Of a stretch of DNA of 64,000 nucleotides, positions 62,901 through 64,000 are shown piece after piece. How positions within the stretch are numbered: position 1 is the stretch's first letter; each line of letters starts with the position of its first letter. The notes under the pieces were generated by a model. The model did not search any database and was not told the DNA's origin. It saw only the letters and a list, made by a program, of their open reading frames with translations. The stretch comes from Gari tellinella (taxonomy: Eukaryota; Mollusca; Bivalvia; Cardiida; Psammobiidae): the NCBI GenBank assembly GCA_922989275.2, contig OV277870.1:28850742-28914741 (forward strand), written 5' to 3'. The position numbers and the translations under genes were made by a program.

Positions 62901-64000
62901 TTCAATAAATACTGGGTCTAAAATAGCAATCATTCATGTTGGTGCTTAAGACAGCTGGCAGCTTAAAGCAGCTTGAGAGAAATGCAGAGCTCATAATAAA
63001 GCTTTCTGCTTTGTGTTATTTTGCATTTTGTGGCTTGCACATAAACAACATGTTAACCAGAGCTCCAGGTAAAGGGGAGTAAACTGAACAAATTCAACAT
63101 TATCTCACTAATTTCAACACCAAATCCTATGGTGTTACTACTCATTAGAATTGTCTCTTCGAGACGATTCTAACGAGTAGTGACACCATAGGGTTTAAAG
63201 CAAAAATAAAGATTTTGATTTTTGAAATACTCCCCTTATCTGGGGCTCTGTTAACATTTAGTGGTAAAAGCGTCAAGAGGAACTTTTATAGGGGGACATT
63301 TTAGCTGTAGAGGTTTGACTGTATATTGGTTTGTTGTAATTTCAGCCTGTTCAGACTGAATACACGTGCAGTAGCAGTCCCGAGGTGAAGAAACACAAGG
63401 GCAAAACAGTGGCTATTCTAGGTAAGTTACACCCATAAAACTTCAAATGGACTAGTCCAGTTTCCAATTCAGTGTAGTACATTTTTGGCTATTCAGTGTT
63501 GGTTTTACACTACAGCAGAACTTTGATATCTCAAACTCCTTTAACTCGAACTACCCGAAAGTTCTACATATGATCTGCATTATTTCATGCTAGGTTCAGT
63601 CCAACATACCCATATTTCAAAGTTAAAAGGTGGCTAAGCCACGTTTTAACTTTGAAATACGGGTATGTTCGACTTAATCGAGTTTGAGATATCCAAGTGC
63701 GACTGTATATTACAAAATGACAAACAGCACACCCTTATCAGAGGGGTCCAGTTGAAGTCCTCTGATCTGGGTCTACATTGTTTGCAAAAGACAAAATGTA
63801 CTTGAAAAGAAGATTCTAATGAGTAGAAACACCATAGCGTTTAATGCAGAAATAAATATTTTGTTTAGTTGAAATACTCCCCTTATTTGTAGCTCTGATG
63901 ATCATGTATATTTTTGTTGATTTTTTGTCACAGATAAAAAAGATGAAGAGATGTTCTCTGAGCGTGATCTGGCAAGCCAAACCTCGGAGCACAGCAAGGT
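44956..64000 (+). CDS. per: period circadian protein gene, 5' part (exons 1-16, runs off the window)
   Basis: PERIOD is the transcriptional repressor of the animal circadian clock: it accumulates in the cytoplasm, binds its partner (TIM or CRY), enters the nucleus and inhibits CLOCK:BMAL1/CYC. Exons read from the sequence: 44956-44995 (ATG 44974), 46771-46861, 47487-47555, 50860-50934, 51520-51695, 52562-52707, 53314-53397, 54241-54334, 54578-54632, 55432-55754, 59526-59604, 60329-60435, 61568-61721, 62289-62400, 63346-63421, 63934-64000. All have AG/GT borders and all phases agree, giving 1730 nt (576 codons) with no stop. Lys-rich region about 97-104; LKELK and GTLSTLEHVLSSMKKIK at 109-144; PAS-A from about 194; Ser/Asn-rich loop about 328-357; PAS-B about 385-500 with LGYLPQ (410-415) and FVNPWS (473-478); helix ending LLLQPV (526-531). 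These motifs identify PER rather than CLOCK, BMAL or other bHLH-PAS proteins, and no intact bHLH is seen. The C-terminal half is outside the window. Confidence 0.94.
45049..45299. mobile_element. Pal-G MITE in period intron 1
   Basis: TACAGTGGAGAATCTGTTAT to AATAACGTTTTCTCAACTGTA, hairpin 45167-45236. A Pal-B (45300-45562) follows at once, and a decayed Pal-G (45606-45692) after that. Confidence 0.8.
45693..46600. other. period intron 1: unassigned sequence plus a Pal-B fragment
   Basis: A Pal-B fragment at 46379-46457 contains CACGTG (46418-46423). The 90-codon - strand frame at 45865-46137 has no domain. Confidence 0.45.
46604..46746. mobile_element. Pal-D MITE ending 24 bp before period exon 2
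   Basis: TAAACCCTATGGTGTCACTA, hairpin TCATTAGAATCGTCTCAGAG, end CTTATCTGGAGCCCTG. 5' end truncated. Confidence 0.75.
46771..46861 (+). CDS. per: period exon 2
   Basis: Acceptor TGTACTTGCAG, donor GTATGT, 91 nt, entering in phase 1 and leaving in phase 2. In the only fully open frame it reads KLGNAPVLATMEDRKKEE and then GKAGFKVKRADD, a charged, Lys-rich N-terminal segment with no domain. The next exon continues the frame. A Pal-D MITE ends only about 24 bp upstream of the exon, so the branch point lies in or next to repeat sequence. Low-complexity content makes homology weak; phase agreement with exons 1 and 3 is the main support. Confidence 0.75.
46905..47095. mobile_element. Pal-B MITE in period intron 2
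   Basis: CCCTCATAATTTG to GGTAATAGGTTAA, hairpin CTTAAAGCAGGTTGAAAGTA (46976-47048). Confidence 0.75.
47487..47555 (+). CDS. per: period exon 3
   Basis: Acceptor TTGTTTCAG, donor GTACAC, 69 nt, phase 2 to phase 2. Reads CKWKVPNKGTREGDTKHD followed by a Ser/Thr run. Polar N-terminal region without a recognised fold. A Pal-D element was inserted 21 bp after the donor. Confidence 0.8.
47576..47747. mobile_element. Pal-D MITE 21 bp after period exon 3
   Basis: CAGGTCTCCTGATAAGAG to CTTATCTGGAGCTCAG; target duplication TATATT at 47570-47575 and 47748-47753. Central hairpin shortened. Confidence 0.8.
47974..48134. mobile_element. Pal-E MITE in period intron 3
   Basis: TACAGTCGAACTTCGATATC to GATATCGAAGTTCGACTGTA, near-perfect ends with TA edges. 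Confidence 0.85.
48312..48523. mobile_element. Pal-A MITE in period intron 3
   Basis: TTAACCCCTTTACTGCCATG to ATGGCAGTGAAGGGGTTTA, hairpin TTTGGATCCTGATCAGATGC (48418-48486). Confidence 0.8.
48664..48916. mobile_element. Pal-B MITE in period intron 3, complete
   Basis: TTTTAACCCATTTCCTC to GGGGTAATGGGTTAA, hairpin AAAGCAGAATGCGCCTTAAG (48795-48868). Confidence 0.8.
48917..50391. other. period intron 3: Pal-E and Pal-J pieces, otherwise unassigned
   Basis: Pal-E fragment about 49010-49075; hairpin TTTGGTTCCTGATGAGACGC at 49516-49583; decayed Pal-D about 50170-50285. No exon candidates. Confidence 0.5.
50392..50741. mobile_element. Pal-E followed by Pal-C in period intron 3
   Basis: Pal-E: TACAGTCGGACTTCGATATC to AGATATCGAAGTTGAACTGTA (50392-50553). 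Pal-C: ACCTCTCTATTATGACCACT to GTGGTCGTAATGGAGAGA (50572-50735) with most of its hairpin deleted. Confidence 0.75.
50860..50934 (+). CDS. per: period exon 4 (tandem acceptor)
   Basis: 75 nt, phase 2 to phase 2, reads SGSNFTMSCSGVDEQEE then IEPSTSGC; donor GTGAGT. Two AGs nine bases apart (50849-50850 and 50858-50859) can both serve as acceptor and both keep the frame. The upstream choice adds three codons (SFF). The acidic, Ser-rich stretch ahead of the conserved block is typical of PER N-termini. Confidence 0.85.
51262..51511. mobile_element. Pal-L MITE abutting period exon 5
   Basis: GACCTGGCCCCAGAGGTTAT to AAGCTTTATAACCCTGGATC, hairpin GGTCAGATTTGAGCTTTTGC and inverse (51409-51455). It ends at the base before TTGTTGCAG of the exon 5 acceptor. 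Confidence 0.8.
51520..51695 (+). CDS. per: period exon 5, conserved N-terminal block
   Basis: 176 nt, acceptor TTGTTGCAG, donor GTATGG, phase 2 to phase 1. Encodes SSFLAHSQKNSKKEKKKAR, then VQEYLKELKALV, then GTLSTLEHVLSSMKKIK. The LKELK and GTL..L......KK..K pattern is the N-terminal conserved helix block of PER proteins, a bHLH-like remnant without a DNA-binding basic region. KKEKKKAR could act as a nuclear localisation signal (inference). A Pal-L MITE ends about 8 bp before the acceptor AG tract. Confidence 0.95.
51751..51965. mobile_element. Pal-C MITE in period intron 5
   Basis: ATAGTTTTACTTCTCTATTACG to AATAGAGAGGCCTCGCTGTA, hairpin AGAAAGCTCCTTACAGGAGC. Confidence 0.75.
52262..52541. 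mobile_element. Pal-C MITE with a duplicated 3' part, 20 bp before period exon 6
   Basis: AGTAAAACCTCTGTATAACA to AATATAGAGGTTTTACTGTT. The segments TTCTGTTTTACTGTCACCTT/CTCTGTTTTACTATCATCTT and AATTAGCCTTTGTTTTAGTG are each present twice, so the right arm was locally duplicated. Confidence 0.75.
52562..52707 (+). CDS. per: period exon 6
   Basis: 146 nt, acceptor TTTCATATTTCAG, donor GTAAGT, phase 1 to phase 0. Reads EAKAKQQERKIVSGSRG and, further on, DIMHPVYESDSHESLASASL. It links the N-terminal helix block to PAS-A. The Ser-rich end is a plausible kinase target, which is inference only. A Pal-C MITE ends about 20 bp before the exon. Confidence 0.92.
52765..52912. repeat. 150-bp foldback in period intron 6
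   Basis: GCATTATTTATCATTTTTAA pairs with TATTAAATATGATAAATAAT and ATATGACGC with GCGTCATAT, closing at AAGCCTTAGT. Confidence 0.7.
53152..53269. repeat. 59-bp direct duplication derived from a Pal-D end
   Basis: GGGCTGCTGAAATGAGAGAA...CTGTTATCTGGAGCCCT occurs twice in tandem with one base change (53152-53210, 53211-53269), 45 bp before exon 7. Confidence 0.85.
53314..53397 (+). CDS. per: period exon 7, start of PAS-A
   Basis: 84 nt, phase 0 to 0, acceptor TGTTCACAG, donor GTAAAC. Encodes the first strands of PAS-A: DELRVILSGNQSVEAVSG followed by NLQYVVGYPK. The pattern of sensory strand, V...S..L...GYP is the standard PAS N-terminal cap. Confidence 0.95.
53919..54167. mobile_element. Pal-I MITE in period intron 7
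   Basis: TTTAACTCTTTCCTCCCTGA to GGGTTCAAAGGGTTAA, hairpin GTGAAGACCCAGATCAGAGG (54022-54092). A Pal-J-like hairpin precedes it at 53812-53876. Confidence 0.8.
54241..54334 (+). CDS. per: period exon 8, PAS-A
   Basis: 94 nt, phase 0 to 1, acceptor CTCTTCTCAG, donor GTAAGT. Reads DCWIGRSFLEYLHKKDLITF then KAACKDERDSE. W.GRSF..Y.H..D...F is the PAS-A helix region that PER family members share. Confidence 0.96.
54578..54632 (+). CDS. per: period exon 9, PAS-A
   Basis: 55 nt, phase 1 to 2, acceptor CCTATTTTCAG, donor GTAGGT. Reads TSDCTEGKVESKVFYVRL. The FYVRLRK junction with the next exon is the conserved PAS-A strand in PER. The intron before it is short (243 bp) and is the only sizeable period intron here with no recognised MITE. 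Confidence 0.94.
54658..54904. mobile_element. Pal-B MITE in period intron 9
   Basis: CCATTACTCAATAGCCTG to GGAATGAAGTGTTAA, hairpin 54698-54775. The remaining 500 bp of the intron is unassigned. Confidence 0.7.
55432..55754 (+). CDS. per: period exon 10, end of PAS-A with Ser/Asn-rich loop
   Basis: 323 nt, the largest exon here, phase 2 to 1, acceptor CTATATTACAG, donor GTAAGT. It opens with RKFKSLGSSGFSLRKQDQYV, continues PFQCTANIKKMTV, then has a low-complexity stretch (SISANSYSPENTGSGSSDN and following), and ends with KLYTILYCVPLVTPYSG. The long polar insertion between the last two PAS-A strands is a PER family trait. The ILYCVPLVTPYSG strand closes the PAS-A sheet. Confidence 0.95.
55836..56096. 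mobile_element. Pal-B MITE in period intron 10
   Basis: TTTAACCCATTACCTCATAG to GGGTAATGGGTTAA, hairpin 55884-55955. Confidence 0.75.
56245..56560. mobile_element. Pal-G remnant split by Pal-L in period intron 10
   Basis: ACAGCTTGGAGCCAAAACAG...CCTGATCCGGCTC is cut at about 56295 by a Pal-L element (GAGGTTATAAATCG to TTATAACCTCGGACCCA, to 56428), and the Pal-G hairpin resumes with CTCAAACTGTTTGCGCTCAG. Confidence 0.7.
56561..57030. other. period intron 10: unassigned stretch
   Basis: No repeat with clear ends and no exon candidate; a Pal-D fragment near 56608-56630. Confidence 0.4.
57031..57287. mobile_element. Pal-B MITE in period intron 10
   Basis: GTTAACCCATTACCCAATAA to GGGGTAATGGATT, hairpin GAAAGTAAAGCAGAATGTGC (57165-57240). 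Confidence 0.75.
57288..58018. other. period intron 10: unassigned stretch
   Basis: Short open frames only. TATTGCGATATATTGCGAT near 57773-57812 is a small direct repeat. Confidence 0.4.
58025..58213. mobile_element. Pal-D MITE with target duplication CTAATG
   Basis: CAGGGCTCCAGATAAGAGG to CTTATCTGGTACTCTG; CTAATG at 58019-58024 and 58214-58219; hairpin TCATTAGAATCGTCTCGAAG. Confidence 0.85.
58245..58895. mobile_element. run of Pal-B, Pal-I and Pal-D elements in period intron 10
   Basis: Pal-B 58245-58483 (hairpin shortened), joined at GGTTAA to Pal-I (hairpin 58606-58668), then Pal-D 58704-58892 (CAGGGCTCCAGATAATGG to ATATCTGGAGCACTG). Confidence 0.7.
58896..59525. other. period intron 10, 3' part: Pal-B/Pal-C scraps
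   Basis: TTAACCCTTCCCCTTACAGC at 59159 and a half hairpin at 59205-59250 are MITE remnants. Nothing else recognised before exon 11. Confidence 0.45.
59526..59604 (+). CDS. per: period exon 11, PAS-B start
   Basis: 79 nt, phase 1 to 2, acceptor TTTATTGTAG, donor GTGAGT, after a 3.8-kb MITE-filled intron. Reads ESGQLPEVKAFETRHTLF then CSYCHIQPE. F.TRHT....... is the first PAS-B strand of PER. Confidence 0.95.
59902..60092. mobile_element. Pal-C MITE in period intron 11
   Basis: ACAATAAAACCTCTATTACA to AATAAAGAGGTTTTACTGTA, hairpin AAACAGAAAGCTCTTTTAGA partly decayed. Confidence 0.7.
60329..60435 (+). CDS. per: period exon 12, PAS-B (LGYLPQ motif)
   Basis: 107 nt, phase 2 to 1, acceptor AACATTTCAG, donor GTAGGA. 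Encodes DAISLLGYLPQEMVGVSIF then DFYHNDDLNTIYKVYQK. LLGYLPQ...G.S....YH.DD is diagnostic of PER PAS-B. Confidence 0.97.
60452..60920. mobile_element. two adjacent Pal-B MITEs in period intron 12
   Basis: First 60452-60692 (GTTTAACCCATTACCCCAT to GGAGTAATAGGTTA, hairpin 60570-60645); second about 60713-60920 in the opposite orientation (hairpin 60763-60838). Only 16 bp after exon 12. Confidence 0.75.
61006..61060. repeat. Pal-A hairpin core, shortened
   Basis: GCAAACAGTTTGGATCCAAA ... CTGGACCCAAACTGCTTG, with part of each inner arm missing. Confidence 0.6.
61155..61505. mobile_element. Pal-M element carrying a Pal-G MITE in period intron 12
   Basis: GTAGCGTGTTCAATTACC start, Pal-G inside (TACAGTAGAGAAAATG 61217 to CATTTTCTCCTGTATTTC), end TTTCTTTACTGAACTC. 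Same composite as 20657-21023. Confidence 0.65.
61568..61721 (+). CDS. per: period exon 13, PAS-B (FVNPWS motif)
   Basis: 154 nt, phase 1 to 2, acceptor TTTGTTTCAG, donor GTAAGA. Reads VIALRGVPFKSGPIRILAKN, GSYLTCIIEWSSFVNPWS, NRLEFIVGKHTVLK. The G.PF.S.P.R...NG.Y...........FVNPWS pattern is nearly invariant in PER proteins. The preceding 1.1-kb intron holds two Pal-B, one Pal-A and a Pal-M/Pal-G element. Confidence 0.97.
61722..62288. other. period intron 13: Pal-B half element, otherwise unassigned
   Basis: Right arm of a Pal-B (TTTAAATTGGGGGTATTTTT ... GGAACGGATTAA, 62030-62200). Confidence 0.5.
62289..62400 (+). CDS. per: period exon 14, post-PAS-B linker and helix
   Basis: 112 nt, phase 2 to 0, acceptor TTCCATCCATAG, donor GTATTA. 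Reads KGPENTDVFSENYQMP then SLKNTPESVVQIRQKIKDL. GP...DVF directly after PAS-B and the amphipathic helix running into LLLQPV match the extension that packs on PAS-B in PER dimers; the vertebrate PERs have the same ending. A Pal-D copy is inserted 13 nt after the donor. Confidence 0.95.
62414..62606. mobile_element. Pal-D MITE 13 bp after period exon 14, target duplication TCCAC
   Basis: CAGGACACCAGATAAGAGCG to CTTATCTGGAGCCCTG; TCCAC at 62409-62413 and 62607-62611. Followed by a truncated Pal-B (62651-62815). Confidence 0.85.
63058..63250. mobile_element. Pal-D MITE in period intron 14, target duplication TTAAC
   Basis: CAGAGCTCCAGGTAAAGGGG to CTTATCTGGGGCTCTG; TTAAC at 63053-63057 and 63251-63255; hairpin TCATTAGAATTGTCTCTTCG. 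Confidence 0.85.
63346..63421 (+). CDS. per: period exon 15
   Basis: 76 nt, phase 0 to 1, acceptor TAATTTCAG, donor GTAAGT. Reads PVQTEYTCSSSPEVKKHK then GKTVAIL. It completes the LLLQPV helix and starts the linker toward the kinase-binding region. The exon contains a CACGTG hexamer at 63363-63368, probably chance. Confidence 0.9.
63515..63705. mobile_element. Pal-E MITE in period intron 15
   Basis: TACAGCAGAACTTTGATATC to GATATCCAAGTGCGACTGTA, hairpin TTAAAAGGTGGCTAAGCCAC. Followed by a Pal-I hairpin (63720-63784) and a Pal-D half (63808-63896). Confidence 0.8.
63934..64000 (+). CDS. per: period exon 16 (cut by window end or ending at 63998)
   Basis: Acceptor TTTTTTGTCACAG; enters in phase 1 and reads DKKDEEMFSERDLASQTSEH then SKV. 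The last two window bases are GT after AAG, which could be a donor giving a 65-nt exon in phase 0, or the exon may simply continue. Charged linker, no domain. Confidence 0.75.
   Translation, partial: MKKMKRCSLSVIWQAKPRSTAR

Overview
This window is animal nuclear DNA, AT-rich, with spliced genes that have GT-AG introns and very dense short repeats. It is most likely from a bivalve mollusc. The evidence is a tRNA-derived SINE of the mollusc RUDI/Meta-domain type (28080-28358, with a 10-bp target-site duplication), many copies of palindromic hairpin MITEs of a kind I associate with bivalve genomes, and a PERIOD protein whose PAS region resembles lophotrochozoan and vertebrate PER. The species cannot be named from the sequence.

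Two genes can be supported. (1) On the + strand, 44956 to the window end, lie the first 16 recognised exons of the circadian repressor gene period. Every splice phase agrees, giving one open frame of 576 codons that runs off the window. It contains an N-terminal Lys-rich region, PAS-A with a long Ser/Asn-rich loop, PAS-B with LGYLPQ and FVNPWS motifs, and the following helix. The C-terminal half (CK1-binding region, CRY-binding domain) lies beyond the window. (2) On the - strand, 13727 down to 6192, is a small C-type lectin-like domain gene. Three exons carry the domain (11864-11958, 8509-8680, 7397-7546). Two further 3' exons and a weaker first exon agree in phase. It lacks the canonical EPN/QPD and WND sugar/calcium motifs.

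Layout: 1-6.2 kb is repeats (a 52-bp tandem array, MITEs, purine-rich simple sequence). 6.2-13.7 kb is the lectin gene, with a decayed Tc1-type transposon and a 0.59-kb inverted-repeat MITE in its introns. 13.8-44.9 kb has no supported gene; it holds nested MITEs, a three-deep nest (Pal-E containing Pal-B containing a SINE), a 2.4-kb element with terminal inverted repeats, two arrays of about 163-bp repeats, and GACCCCC-type arrays. 45-64 kb is period, whose introns are built largely from the same MITE families.

Repeat names used here (mine): Pal-A, B, H, I and J have a hairpin core inside TTAA-CCC...GGG-TTAA ends (piggyBac-like). Pal-C, E and G have TA-CAGT ends (Tc1/mariner-like). Pal-D has CAGGGCTCC ends and 5-6 bp target duplications (hAT-like). 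Pal-F, L, M and N are other inverted-repeat families. No protein-coding transposase for any MITE family is intact in the window. No rRNA, free-standing tRNA, CRISPR array or bacterial-type regulatory element was seen.
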